From positions 1,497,766 through 1,561,765 of the forward strand of contig NZ_KE384430.1 in assembly GCF_000425645.1 (NCBI RefSeq): DNA of 64,000 bases, in the 5' to 3' direction. The notes beneath the pieces are model-generated. The model was not told the DNA's origin. It searched no databases and saw nothing but the letters and a program-made list of their open reading frames with translations. Source of the DNA: Gaetbulibacter saemankumensis DSM 17032 (GTDB taxonomy: Bacteria > Bacteroidota > Bacteroidia > Flavobacteriales > Flavobacteriaceae). Positions 29,150-37,674 of this stretch are shown here, piece after piece. The number at the start of each line of letters is the position of its first letter. The first letter of the stretch is position 1. Made by a program: the position numbers and the translations under genes.

Positions 29150-29317
29150 TCGGATTTTAAGTTAACATAAATCTTCTTGTAGTTGAATATACGTATAAGT
29201 TGTTGTTTTGGTTGAGATAAAATATCTAAACTATAGATAATAATAATTAGTATTTTTATTAATATCTGAAAGTGTATACATGTTGCTTATTTATAATAAT
29301 GTGTAAGCATAAGTACG

Positions 29318-29325
29318 TATATTTG
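29318..29325 (+). promoter_or_regulatory. -7 element of the rightward glycosyltransferase genes
   Basis: TATATTTG, a full TAnnTTTG match, 26 bases before the ATG at 29352. No TTG at 17-23 bp. The remaining divergent spacer (29150-29317) shows only a 10-bp palindrome TATACGTATA near 29190. Confidence 0.5.
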
Positions 29326-29351
29326 TCGTCCATTTATCAAATTTTGCAACG

Positions 29352-30224
29352 ATGAACAAAATTCAGGTAGGTTTTTTAGTGTCCTATGATTATGAATTGT
29401 TAAAAAATGCCATTCCATTAGTATATAAACATGCCGATACCATTTATCTTGCTGTGGACAAAGATAGGAAAACTTGGAATGGAAACCATATTCACATTGC
29501 TCCCGAGTTTTTTGCTTGGATAAAATCTATTGATGTTGATAATAAAATTCAATTATATGAAGATTACTTCTACGTAAACGAAATGTCTACCATGGCATGT
29601 GAGGTTCGAGAGCGTAAAATGTTGGCAGAAAAGATGGGAATTGGAAACTGGATTATTCAATTAGATGCAGATGAGTATTTCATAAATTTTGAGCGTTTTG
29701 TTTCTTTTTTGAAGAGCAAAAATCATTATTTAAATTCTCCAGAAAAACATAAAGTATTAATACAACCATTTCATGTAAGTTTATACAAGAAGACTAAAAA
29801 TGGATATTTGTATGTAAATAAAGCCACTAAAACAGTGGTTGCAACTAATTATCCTGATTATACTGTTGGTAGAAAGACCAATGGGAGAGTAATTTATTAT
29901 AATGCGTTAATTTTGCATGAATGTTTGGCCAGAACACGCGAAGAATTGGTGCAAAAATTGACTAATTGGGGACATAATGAAGAAGTCGATTTAGAAAGAT
30001 TTATGAACAAATGGGATAGCGTAAACGAATTGAATTATAAAGAAAAGGAGAACTTCTTTTTTTTAGAGCCAGAAAAATGGAAGTATTTGGATTTTGTTGC
30101 AGGTAGTAATTTTTCCGAATTGTTTGAAAATTTTAGAAAGGAAAAAGAACAAGGGCTTTATAAATCCAATTTCTTTATATTCAAGAAGAATCTTGGACAA
30201 TTTTTTAAATATTTATTTAAGTAG
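29352..30224 (+). CDS. glycosyltransferase family 2-like protein
   Basis: A 290-aa cytoplasmic protein. It opens MNKIQVGFLVSYDYELLKNA and has the acidic nucleotide-sugar/metal box IIQLDADEYF at about 98-107, a DxD-type motif in a GT-A setting, preceded by ERKMLAEKMG. A second acidic part, LILHECLARTREELVQKL, is found near 195-212. It lacks the usual N-terminal S-x-Y-N of GT2, so the family placement is tentative. It starts a rightward run of three glycan genes; the next gene begins 6 bases after its TAG and in the same reading frame. Confidence 0.7.
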   Translation: MNKIQVGFLVSYDYELLKNAIPLVYKHADTIYLAVDKDRKTWNGNHIHIAPEFFAWIKSIDVDNKIQLYEDYFYVNEMSTMACEVRERKMLAEKMGIGNWIIQLDADEYFINFERFVSFLKSKNHYLNSPEKHKVLIQPFHVSLYKKTKNGYLYVNKATKTVVATNYPDYTVGRKTNGRVIYYNALILHECLARTREELVQKLTNWGHNEEVDLERFMNKWDSVNELNYKEKENFFFLEPEKWKYLDFVAGSNFSELFENFRKEKEQGLYKSNFFIFKKNLGQFFKYLFK

Positions 30225-30230
30225 AAGGAT

Positions 30231-31016
30231 TTGAAAACTAGTTTAATTTTATCAACATATAATTGGCCTGAAGCTCTTGAACTTGTTTTACTGAGTGTAA
30301 AAAAGCAAAGGGTGTTTCCAGATGAAGTCATTATAGCAGATGATGGGTCGACAAAAGAAACAAAAACTTTAATTGAAGCATTTAATCAAGAATTTCCAGT
30401 TCCAATAAAACATGTCTGGCATAAGGATATTGGGTTTACAAAATCGGCTATTCTAAACAAAGCTATTGCGGAAGCTAAAGGAAGTTATATTATTCAGGCA
30501 GATGGCGATTGTATTTTGCATCCATGTTTTGTTAAAGATCATATAGAATTTGCTCAAAAGGGTTACTATTTATTTGGAAGCAGAGTAAATATTCAGAAGG
30601 CTCATTTAAGAAGTCTTTTCGAAATAAAGCAGACAAATTTTTCAGTATTTTCAAAGGGTATAAAAAAGCGCACCCGGGCATTGCGTTTTCCTTTACTAAG
30701 TAGATTGTATTTGCCAAAACCAAATTTTTCAAAAAAATACAGAGGCTGCAATACCTCCTATTTTAAAGAGGATTTTATTGCCGTAAATGGTTATAATGAA
30801 GAGTTTCAAGGCTGGGGTAGAGAGGATTCTGAGTTGGCACTTCGTCTACATAATTATGGTCTTCAAGGTCGCAGATTGAGGTATAGGGGTATTGTTTTTC
30901 ATATTTATCATCAGGAAAAATCAAAAAATAGATTAGAGTTTAATAATTCTATAGAATCAAGTACTAAAAGAAATAAGGCTGCATGGTGTGAAAACGGTGT
31001 TGGGAAATACCTTTAA
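30231..31016 (+). CDS. glycosyltransferase family 2
   Basis: A 261-aa GT-A glycosyltransferase. Motifs: STYNWPEAL at about 8-16, IADDGST at about 35-41, the D-x-D box QADGDCI at about 89-95, and the C-terminal galactosyltransferase-like segment GWGREDSELALRLHNYG near 198-214. The start is TTG at 30231, preceded by AAGGA; the frame is closed by the TAG of the gene before it (30222-30224), so no earlier start is possible and a later one would cut the conserved first strand. The similar layout of GT2 enzymes transferring galactose or related sugars fits the nearby glf. Confidence 0.87.
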   Translation: MKTSLILSTYNWPEALELVLLSVKKQRVFPDEVIIADDGSTKETKTLIEAFNQEFPVPIKHVWHKDIGFTKSAILNKAIAEAKGSYIIQADGDCILHPCFVKDHIEFAQKGYYLFGSRVNIQKAHLRSLFEIKQTNFSVFSKGIKKRTRALRFPLLSRLYLPKPNFSKKYRGCNTSYFKEDFIAVNGYNEEFQGWGREDSELALRLHNYGLQGRRLRYRGIVFHIYHQEKSKNRLEFNNSIESSTKRNKAAWCENGVGKYL

Positions 31017-31140
31017 TTAGCCTTAGTGTTACATGAAATTACTTTTATAAAAGAATAAAAATTTCAATAATACATCAGTATTTTTGAAAAAATAAAATAC
31101 CAGTAGTTCATTGCAATTATTAAGGTTGAAGTAGATAAAA

Positions 31141-31908
31141 ATGATAATTAATAAAACGATACACGAGAATTTTAAGGAACATATAGCCTTTTTTGATGAT
31201 ATTATTTTCAATTATAATACTAAAGGTGAAAATTTTGGAAATCAGGATAGGAATTCATTAAAGTTGTTTGCTCTGGGAGATAAAACATTGAATGTAAAAT
31301 CTTTTAAAGTCCCTCATTTAATTAACCAAATAGCGTATCGTTTTTTTAGAAAAAGTAAGGCACAACGCTCTTATGAATATGCCAATAAATTAATAGAATT
31401 AGAAATAGGAACCCCACAACCAATAGGGTATTATATTTTTAAGACCTTTTTTCTTTTTAAAAAAAGTTATTATATCAGTGAGCATTTAAGTTGTGAGTTA
31501 ACCTATAGAGAATTAACAACCGATTTTGATATTCCTAATTACGAGAATATTTTAAGAGCATTTACGCGATTCACTTTTCAATTACATGAAAAGGGCGTTC
31601 ATTTCTTAGATCATTCGCCTGGAAATACTCTAATTAAATTAAATAATGGTGATTATAAGTTTTATTTAGTTGATCTCAATCGTATGGAATTTAAGTCTCT
31701 AGATTTTGAAACGCGTATAAAGAATTTTTCACGTTTAACCATACATAAATCTATGGTTGAAATTATGAGTGATGAGTATGCGAAATGTTCCGGATATGAT
31801 TACGAAGAAGTATTCGGTTTAATGTGGTATGAAACTGAAGTTTTTCAAGAAAAATATCACCGTAAACGTCGGCTTAAAAAGAAACTGAAATTTTGGAAAG
31901 CGGGCTAA
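31141..31908 (+). CDS. lipopolysaccharide kinase-like protein (Kdo kinase / WaaP type)
   Basis: A 255-aa protein of the small LPS-core kinase group. The catalytic loop is FLDHSPGNTLI (D157, N162) and the metal-binding motif VDLNRM (D178), in place of HxDxxxxN and DFG. K54 or K56 in NVKSFKVPH may be the ATP-binding lysine. It would phosphorylate a core sugar such as Kdo or heptose on the inner face of the membrane. It lies 124 bases after the glycosyltransferase and ends in a 4-base convergent overlap with the next gene. Confidence 0.78.
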   Translation: MIINKTIHENFKEHIAFFDDIIFNYNTKGENFGNQDRNSLKLFALGDKTLNVKSFKVPHLINQIAYRFFRKSKAQRSYEYANKLIELEIGTPQPIGYYIFKTFFLFKKSYYISEHLSCELTYRELTTDFDIPNYENILRAFTRFTFQLHEKGVHFLDHSPGNTLIKLNNGDYKFYLVDLNRMEFKSLDFETRIKNFSRLTIHKSMVEIMSDEYAKCSGYDYEEVFGLMWYETEVFQEKYHRKRRLKKKLKFWKAG

Positions 31909-32684
31909 GATTGTTTAGTTAGACTTTTTAATTTTTGATATCTGTAATGTACACCATAGGCACTTAAGTAAGATATAATCAAGCCCTCTTTACCATCTAA
32001 GAATCCAAGTCTTAAAAAATAATTTAAAACAAATTTATAGGTTGGTCTCAATATAAAATGGAGCATGTTTGCTTTCTTACCTTTTTGGTGTAACTCAACT
32101 GCTTTTAATTTGGCATAGTGCTCCATTTTAGATTTATATTGCGAAGCACTGTCAAAAGAATAGTGGAGCATTTTGTTTTTAAGTAACATGCTTTTTCCGT
32201 TTAAAACAGGCATTTCATGTACCGTTTTACATTCATTATATTTCACAAAATCTTTTTTAAACAATCTGTAAGTGGTATCCGTTTGGAATCCACTAAATCT
32301 AATACGTTTTTGCTTAAAGAAAAAGAGACGTTTAAACATAAAACCAACAATATCATCGGTTGAGTTAACATGTTGTATGATTTCTTTTCTTAGATTTTCC
32401 GGGATACGTTCGTCGGCATCAATAAAAAGAACCCATTCGTATTTAGCCTGCTCTAATGCAAAGTTTCTTTGATTGGCAAAGTTGATAAACTCCCGCTGTA
32501 TGGTTTTTACATTTTTATGGGATTTTAACTTTTCGTAAGTACCATCATTACTATAAGAATCTATCACTATAATTTCATCTGCAAAATTCACGGATTCTAA
32601 TACAGCATCAATATGATTAACTTCGTTGAAAGTAATCATTAATGCAGATATTTTTTTTGTAGTATTCAATTTGAATAGACTCAA
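31905..32684 (-). CDS. glycosyltransferase family 2 (lipooligosaccharide core type)
   Basis: A 259-aa GT-A enzyme with the pattern of the WaaE/KdtX group: ISALMITFNEVNHIDAVLES near 12-31, EIIVIDSYSNDGT near 37-49, QREFINFANQRNFAL, and LFIDADERIPENLRKEI near 82-98 containing the D-x-D-E motif. The C-terminal part RPTYKFVLNYFLRLGFLDGKEGL is typical of beta-1,4-glucosyltransferases of LOS cores. The start codon is a TTG at 32682-32684 (MSLFKLNTTKK); a second in-frame TTG six codons later is equally possible. It converges on the LPS-kinase-like gene. Confidence 0.85.
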   Translation of the reverse strand: MSLFKLNTTKKISALMITFNEVNHIDAVLESVNFADEIIVIDSYSNDGTYEKLKSHKNVKTIQREFINFANQRNFALEQAKYEWVLFIDADERIPENLRKEIIQHVNSTDDIVGFMFKRLFFFKQKRIRFSGFQTDTTYRLFKKDFVKYNECKTVHEMPVLNGKSMLLKNKMLHYSFDSASQYKSKMEHYAKLKAVELHQKGKKANMLHFILRPTYKFVLNYFLRLGFLDGKEGLIISYLSAYGVHYRYQKLKSLTKQS

Positions 32685-32709
32685 TAGGTTGGTTTATGAA
32701 TTAACACAG

Positions 32710-33819
32710 CTAAGATACTTTATTCCCAAATTCTTTTTTGCTTTTCTTTAGAGCGGACGCAATAATTTGGTGCATATCATAATATTTATACTCTGCTAAT
32801 CTACCACCAAAAATCACATTCGACTCAGATTGAGAGAGCTTTCTATAGCGTTCATATTTGTTTTGGTTTTCATCATTGTTAATGGGGTAGTATGCCTCTT
32901 TTTCAGGCGTCCATTTTTCAGGGTATTCCTTGGTTATTACCGTATTTGGCTGGGTGCCGAATTCAAAATGTTTGTGCTCTATAATCCTCGTATAAGGAAT
33001 ATCACCATCATTATAATTAACAACGGCATTACCTTGGAAGTTATCTGTTTCTAAGGTGGAATTTTCAAAACGAAGCGAACGATATTCTAATTTACCATAT
33101 TTATAATCAAAAAATTCATCTATTTTACCTGTAAAAATGATAGTTTTTGCTATGTTTTTATAGGCTTCTCGGTTTTTAAAAAAATCTACATTGGTTCTCA
33201 CTTCTATACCTGCTAACAACCCATCAATAATTTTATTATAACCTCCAATTGGAATCCCCTGGTATTTGTCGTTAAAATAATTGTTGTTGAAAGTGTATCG
33301 AACGGGAAGTCTTTTAATTATGAATGGAGGTAATTTAGTTGCCTTGGTACCCCATTGTTTTTCGGTATATTCTTTTATTAAAACTTCATAAACATCTTTA
33401 CCAATAAGAGAAAGTGCTTGTTCTTCCAGATTTTGAGGTGTTTTAACTCCAAATTTTTCGATTTGTTTGTTAATTATTGCTTTTGCTTCATCTGGTGCTT
33501 TAGTGCCCCATAATTGATAAAAAGTGTTCATATTAAAAGGTAAATTATAAAGTTTACCTTTCGATATGGATACCGGTGAGTTTATATAATTGTTGAATTC
33601 AGCAAATTGATTAACATAGTCCCAAATAGATTTATCATTCGTATGAAAAATATGAGCACCATATTTGTGAACATTAATACCGTCAATGTTTTCACAATAA
33701 ACATTTCCTCCCACATGATTTCTTTTATCTATTACCAGACATTTTTTGTTATTTTTTTTTGCTTCGTGAGCAAATACAGAACCAAACAGTCCGGCACCAA
33801 CAATTAAATAGTCGTACAT
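32710..33819 (-). CDS. glf: UDP-galactopyranose mutase
   Basis: Flavoenzyme that converts UDP-galactopyranose to UDP-galactofuranose, the donor for galactofuranose in surface glycans. The 369-aa length is usual. The FAD-binding Rossmann motif is YLIVGAGLFGSVFAHEAKK at 4-22, followed by DKRNHVGGNVYCENIDG, the substrate-site GAHIFHTND, the YTEKQWGTKATKLPP helix, and the C-terminal NVIFGGRLAEYKYYDMHQII. Its position among glycosyltransferase genes suggests a galactofuranose-containing lipopolysaccharide or capsule. Confidence 0.96.
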   Translation of the reverse strand: MYDYLIVGAGLFGSVFAHEAKKNNKKCLVIDKRNHVGGNVYCENIDGINVHKYGAHIFHTNDKSIWDYVNQFAEFNNYINSPVSISKGKLYNLPFNMNTFYQLWGTKAPDEAKAIINKQIEKFGVKTPQNLEEQALSLIGKDVYEVLIKEYTEKQWGTKATKLPPFIIKRLPVRYTFNNNYFNDKYQGIPIGGYNKIIDGLLAGIEVRTNVDFFKNREAYKNIAKTIIFTGKIDEFFDYKYGKLEYRSLRFENSTLETDNFQGNAVVNYNDGDIPYTRIIEHKHFEFGTQPNTVITKEYPEKWTPEKEAYYPINNDENQNKYERYRKLSQSESNVIFGGRLAEYKYYDMHQIIASALKKSKKEFGNKVS

Positions 33820-33928
33820 CTATATGTTTTAATTTTCTGCAAAATTACATTAAATAAATAGACCGTTAAAATGTATTATCTTTTGGTAAATATTAATCTA
33901 CTTTAAAGGGGAGGCTAGGGGGTGAGTA

Positions 33929-34975
33929 TTAAGAATTTAAAAACTTAATGAGTTTATTTTTAAAAAAATTTGGTTTGAATTTAAGATATAATGTTTCAGA
34001 TTCTTGCTTATAGTGCTTTTCTGCTTTAGTATAGATATTAGGTTCGTAATCCTTTAAATGAACACCGATATTACTTTCGTTTTCAAAAAGGTTCCATGAA
34101 GATTTATCAATCCAAGGGGAGAATATTGAAAATGTTTTAACATTGAGGGCTTTAGCCATATTTACCGCGCCACCTTCATTTCCTATAAGGGCATTACAGT
34201 GATAAGTAATCGCTAAAAATTGACGCAAACTATTGCCAAAAACATGTAAAAATATACGGTTTTGTGTTTCTGGCTTACAAAGATTATAGATGTTTTTTGC
34301 ATCAGACTCCTGCGCCGGTATATAATTAAACAGTATCTGAGCCTTCGGTTTTTCACTAATTATGGTATCAATAACCTCTGCCATATAATTTAAAGGGTAG
34401 GTTTTATTTTTGCCACTTCCTAAAACACTAATCATATACAATGGATTATCGAGATTTAATCCATTTTCTAATAGCAACTTTGAACTTTCTGAAATCTCTT
34501 CATTGCTTAAATAGATTTTTGGAATGACACTGGAAATTTGAATATCCAGAGGTTCCAGAAGTTGTAATCTGTGCCTTAAGGCAAGATTAGTTGAAGATGA
34601 TTCTTTATCTCTTTTTATATTATTACTATAAAAGAAAGCGCTATAAGGTTTAAAATAAGAGATTTTTGTTTCAGCACCAGAAAGTAAGCTAATTATATTG
34701 CTCGATAATTTAGAATATACATCTACTACGATGTCGTATTTTTGTCGACGTATTTTTAAAGTAAATTTAAAAAGGCTAATTATGTTTTTTTGATCTCGTC
34801 GCGTGAATAAAACGAAATTATCTATAAATGGGTTGTTTTTAACAACCGGAAGAGTGTGCTCATTAATTAAGTAATCTAATTGAGCGTTTGGAAATTTTTG
34901 GTGAAGTGCTTCAAACATGATACTGCTTGTAAGCACATCACCAATCATTTTTTGTTGTATAATGAGAATCTTCAT
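33929..34975 (-). CDS. glycosyltransferase family 9 (heptosyltransferase-like)
   Basis: A 348-aa GT-B protein. The start MKILIIQQKMIGDVLTSSIMFEAL is the standard opening of ADP-heptose:LPS heptosyltransferases, with the GDVL acceptor-site motif. The donor domain has YMISVLGSGKNKTYPLNYMA near 177-196 and NALIGNEGGAVNMAKALNV near 262-280, where family members have GNDSG; E instead of DS here is a small departure. It begins directly after the dapD stop with no gap. It probably adds a core sugar to lipid-linked oligosaccharide at the inner membrane. Confidence 0.87.
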   Translation of the reverse strand: MKILIIQQKMIGDVLTSSIMFEALHQKFPNAQLDYLINEHTLPVVKNNPFIDNFVLFTRRDQKNIISLFKFTLKIRRQKYDIVVDVYSKLSSNIISLLSGAETKISYFKPYSAFFYSNNIKRDKESSSTNLALRHRLQLLEPLDIQISSVIPKIYLSNEEISESSKLLLENGLNLDNPLYMISVLGSGKNKTYPLNYMAEVIDTIISEKPKAQILFNYIPAQESDAKNIYNLCKPETQNRIFLHVFGNSLRQFLAITYHCNALIGNEGGAVNMAKALNVKTFSIFSPWIDKSSWNLFENESNIGVHLKDYEPNIYTKAEKHYKQESETLYLKFKPNFFKNKLIKFLNS

Positions 34976-35791
34976 TTATACCGCAACATCGTTATCGCGA
35001 AGGGCATCGTTTAAAGATGTTTTCTTATCGGTACTTTCTTTACGTTTTCCAATAATTAATGCACAAGGAACTTGGTATTCACCTGCAGCGAATTTTTTAG
35101 TGTAACTTCCAGGAATAACAACCGAGCGGGCAGGAACGCGACCTTTCATTTCAATAGGGGTATCTCCAGTAATATCTATAATTTTAGTACTCATAGTTAA
35201 AACAACATTGGCTCCCAATACGGCTTCTTTTTCAACATGAACACCTTCAACTACAATACAGCGTGATCCGACAAATACATTATCTTCAATAATTACAGGA
35301 GCTGCTTGTAAAGGTTCTAAAACACCACCAATACCTACACCACCAGATAAGTGAACGTTTTTGCCTATTTGTGCACAGCTACCTACAGTGGCCCAGGTAT
35401 CAACCATGGTACCTTCGTCGACATAAGCTCCAATATTCACATAACTAGGCATTAGTATAGTGCCAGGAGAAATATATGCTCCATGTCTAGCTACCGCATG
35501 CGGAACTACGCGAATGCCTTTTTCAGCATAACCTGTCTTTAAAGGTATTTTATCGTGGAATTCTAAAGGACCACATTCTATTGTTTCCATTTTTTGAATA
35601 GGGAAATATAATACAACACCTTTTTTCACCCATTCATTTACTTGCCAGCCAGCATCAACAGGTTCTGCAACTCGTAACTCTCCTTTATCTAATAAATCAA
35701 CAACTTTTCTAATAGCGTTTGTAGTCTTTTCTTCTTTAAGAAGTTCTCTGTTCTCCCAAGCCGCTTCTATAATTTGTCTTAATTCTGTCAT
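34976..35791 (-). CDS. dapD: 2,3,4,5-tetrahydropyridine-2,6-dicarboxylate N-succinyltransferase
   Basis: Hexapeptide-repeat (left-handed beta-helix) acyltransferase of the succinylase branch of diaminopimelate and lysine synthesis. At 271 aa it has normal length. It starts TELRQIIEAAWENRELL and carries the conserved VPHAVARHGAYISPGTILMPSYVNIGAYVDEGTMVDTWATVGSCAQIG block (residues about 98-142) and GGVGIGGVLEPLQA. A consensus -7 box lies just upstream. Its 3' end abuts the GT9 gene, so it may be co-transcribed with the glycan genes. Pathway partner lysA is at the left of the window. Confidence 0.97.
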   Translation of the reverse strand: MTELRQIIEAAWENRELLKEEKTTNAIRKVVDLLDKGELRVAEPVDAGWQVNEWVKKGVVLYFPIQKMETIECGPLEFHDKIPLKTGYAEKGIRVVPHAVARHGAYISPGTILMPSYVNIGAYVDEGTMVDTWATVGSCAQIGKNVHLSGGVGIGGVLEPLQAAPVIIEDNVFVGSRCIVVEGVHVEKEAVLGANVVLTMSTKIIDITGDTPIEMKGRVPARSVVIPGSYTKKFAAGEYQVPCALIIGKRKESTDKKTSLNDALRDNDVAV

Positions 35792-35807
35792 TTTAAATAG
35801 TTTTGCG

Positions 35808-35815
35808 CAAATATA
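35808..35815 (-). promoter_or_regulatory. -7 element of dapD
   Basis: The minus strand reads TATATTTG, 16 bases before the dapD ATG. No TTG at the expected -33 distance. Confidence 0.5.
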
Positions 35816-35934
35816 ATACCTCTTACTTAAATAACGAGAATTTAGTGTTTAGAATATGTTGTTCAAGGTCGATAAAGTACATATTGAAGGCGTGATTTTT
35901 AGTAGGAGAAGTTGTAATCCTACCTATGAACGTT

Positions 35935-36040
35935 TTGCATTTTTCGATTAAATGCAAAAGGCTTGTTTTTTATCCGTAAAAACAGGGTTTTTATCAGTTA
36001 ATCGGGCGAAAACAGCAACTCCTCTACTAATCGAAAATAC
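35935..36040. promoter_or_regulatory. inverted repeats upstream of the small secreted-protein gene
   Basis: A hairpin-like repeat TAAAAAC-agg-GTTTTTA lies near 35977-35993, inside a larger spaced pair TTTTCGATTA (35941-35950) and TAATCGAAAA (36028-36037). Both precede the promoter at 36061-36093. Such nested symmetry could be operator sites; nothing identifies the regulator. The rest of the 35816-36060 spacer shows no gene. Confidence 0.35.
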
Positions 36041-36060
36041 AGTGATTTACAACTATTTTT

Positions 36061-36093
36061 TTGTGTTCAACCTCTTATCTGAATATATCTTTG
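36061..36093 (+). promoter_or_regulatory. promoter of the small secreted-protein gene
   Basis: TTG at 36061-36063, 22-bp spacer, TATCTTTG at 36086-36093. Both elements match the Bacteroidota sigma-A consensus and the box lies 25 bases before the ATG. Confidence 0.65.
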
Positions 36094-36118
36094 AATCATC
36101 AAACAACCCCAAATAGAA

Positions 36119-36403
36119 ATGAAAACAAATTTTTACATATTAATTATCTTCTTATTAACTGTTTCTTTCGCAGGTGCTCAAAATAAAGTTGAAGTTGTAA
36201 ATAATGAAAATGTTAAAGCGGTTTCTGTTTCTAATAATAATGAGAATACAGAAATTAATGAGGCAGTATTAATTGACGCTAAGGAACTAAAAGAGTCCAT
36301 AGCTAAAAGTGCTAGCGATATTAGAATATATTTAAACCGAGTAAGAAAAGTGGATAATCTAAATTTACTTTTCCCAAAAATACATAAAGCTGCAAAAGCT
36401 TAA
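36119..36403 (+). CDS. small secreted protein of unknown function
   Basis: A 94-aa protein with a clear signal peptide, MKTNFYILIIFLLTVSFAGA, cleaved before QNKVEVV. The mature 73 residues are first N, E and V rich (VSNNNENTEINEAV) and then a helix with basic end (ELKESIAKSASDIRIYLNRV, then LLFPKIHKAAKA). No family is recognised. It has its own promoter and terminator, so it is a monocistronic gene; the inverted repeats upstream suggest specific control. It is not homologous in any way I can see to the decayed secreted gene at 3.4 kb apart from the similar size and signal. Confidence 0.75.
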   Translation: MKTNFYILIIFLLTVSFAGAQNKVEVVNNENVKAVSVSNNNENTEINEAVLIDAKELKESIAKSASDIRIYLNRVRKVDNLNLLFPKIHKAAKA

Positions 36404-36426
36404 TATCAACAAAAACTCTCGATAAT

Positions 36427-36460
36427 AAAAAGGCTGTCTTTAAGACAGCCTTTTGTTTTT
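36427..36460 (+). terminator. rho-independent terminator
   Basis: A 13-bp perfect stem AAAAGGCTGTCTT (36428-36440) with AAGACAGCCTTTT (36442-36454), followed by GTTTTT. It ends the small secreted-protein gene. Confidence 0.9.
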
Positions 36461-36489
36461 ATTACATTATTTTTGTCTAAAGAATTATT

Positions 36490-36900
36490 ATGGCAAGAAT
36501 ACTCGCAATAGATTTTGGTAAAAAACGGACTGGTTTAGCGGTTACTGATGAGTTGCAAATTATCGCATCTGGATTAACAACGGTAAATACACCAGAGTTA
36601 CTTGGTTTTTTAAAGACTTATACGGCTAAAGAAAAAGTTGAATTGTTTGTGGTGGGAGAGCCAAAACAAATGAATAATACAGCATCCGAAAGTGAAGTAT
36701 TAATTACCCCATTTTTACAAAAATTGGTAAAGCAATTCCCAGACATTCCTGTAGTCAGAGTAGATGAACGCTTTACTTCTAAAATGGCTTTTCAATCCAT
36801 GATTGATGGTGGATTGAAAAAAAGTCAAAGGAAAAACAAAGCCCTCGTAGACGAAATTAGTGCTACGCTCATATTACAGAGTTATTTAGCCTCAAAATAA
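36490..36900 (+). CDS. ruvX: Holliday junction resolvase RuvX/YqgF family
   Basis: A 136-aa RNase H-fold nuclease of the YqgF family, implicated in 16S rRNA 5' processing and in Holliday-junction resolution. Catalytic acidic residues appear in ILAIDFGKKRTGLAV (D8), VVGEPKQ (E near 57), and KALVDEISATLIL (D near 121). DERFTSKMA is also conserved. It is followed 66 bases later by a T9SS-sorted protein and then def. A TATTTTTG box at 36468-36475 could be its own promoter, lacking a -33 element. Confidence 0.92.
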   Translation: MARILAIDFGKKRTGLAVTDELQIIASGLTTVNTPELLGFLKTYTAKEKVELFVVGEPKQMNNTASESEVLITPFLQKLVKQFPDIPVVRVDERFTSKMAFQSMIDGGLKKSQRKNKALVDEISATLILQSYLASK

Positions 36901-36966
36901 TTGAAAAAAAATATCTAGTTTTGTAAGAAATTATTAACTTTATAAATCAACCAAAACCAACCATTT

Positions 36967-37554
36967 ATGAAACAAATCTACTTTTTAGCTATTGCGGCAT
37001 TTTTTAGTTTAAATCAAGCTTTTGCCGATCCTTGTCCGGAATCAGGAACTACATCGGCTGGAGGGGAGTTAATTATTTTTAATTATCCAGAAGCGACCTC
37101 GTTTTGTGCTAACAGACCGGTAACAATAATGGTTGATGGTACAACCACCTACGAATTAGACGAAGCGTCTTGTTCAGAAACGGTTGCTGTGTATAATAGA
37201 TTGTCCGGTCCAGCTATTTCAGGGCAGGATTTTACAGTAACTTCAGGTTTTGATACCTCTTGTACTTTTTCCTCAGGGACTTTACCAACCGAAACGTTTG
37301 AAGTTTTAAAAAAGGAATTTAAGGTGTTTCCTAATCCGCTTACAAAAGGAAACGAAATTAGTTTGTCTTTTGGAATAAATACTTCAGTGCAAATCGAATT
37401 ATACGATATCACGGGGAAATTGATGTTAAAGACATTTACGGATAATCAAAATTTGAAAAATATTAATGTCAGTGGCTTGACCAACGGCATGTATATGATT
37501 AAAATAAATAGTGGTAATTCATCGGTAATAAGAAAAGCTGTTATTTTAAAATAA
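36967..37554 (+). CDS. secreted protein with T9SS type A C-terminal sorting domain
   Basis: A 195-aa exported protein. Signal peptide MKQIYFLAIAAFFSLNQAFA is cleaved before DPCPES. The mature part of about 90 residues has four cysteines (in PCPES, FCANR, ASCSE, SCTFS), so two disulphides are possible; it matches no family I know. The last 78 residues, FKVFPNPLTKGNEISLSF to IRKAVILK, are the classic type A sorting domain (Por secretion tail) that directs the protein through the type IX machine. Surface function unknown. It ends in a strong terminator. Confidence 0.85.
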   Translation: MKQIYFLAIAAFFSLNQAFADPCPESGTTSAGGELIIFNYPEATSFCANRPVTIMVDGTTTYELDEASCSETVAVYNRLSGPAISGQDFTVTSGFDTSCTFSSGTLPTETFEVLKKEFKVFPNPLTKGNEISLSFGINTSVQIELYDITGKLMLKTFTDNQNLKNINVSGLTNGMYMIKINSGNSSVIRKAVILK

Positions 37555-37570
37555 ATTAATTTATAAATAA

Positions 37571-37610
37571 AAAGAACACCTTAAATTAATTCAGTTTATG
37601 GTGTTTTTTT
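37571..37610 (+). terminator. terminator of the T9SS type A gene
   Basis: AACACC (37575-37580) pairs with GGTGTT (37600-37605), extended by TAAA with TTTA across one mismatch, and is followed by seven T. Confidence 0.65.
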
Positions 37611-37625
37611 ATGTATTGACTTAAC

Positions 37626-37654
37626 TTGAATTACCATATAGTATTGTATTTTTG
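37626..37654 (+). promoter_or_regulatory. promoter of def
   Basis: TTG at 37626-37628, 18-bp spacer, TATTTTTG at 37647-37654, then 20 bases to the ATG. Both elements fit the Bacteroidota consensus. Confidence 0.7.
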
Positions 37655-37674
37655 CAAACGAAAATATTTTAATC

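Noticed and set aside
31905..31908. Overlap of convergent genes as a sign of truncation
   Set aside because: Both proteins have full family length; a 4-base shared stop region (TAA against TAG) is ordinary.
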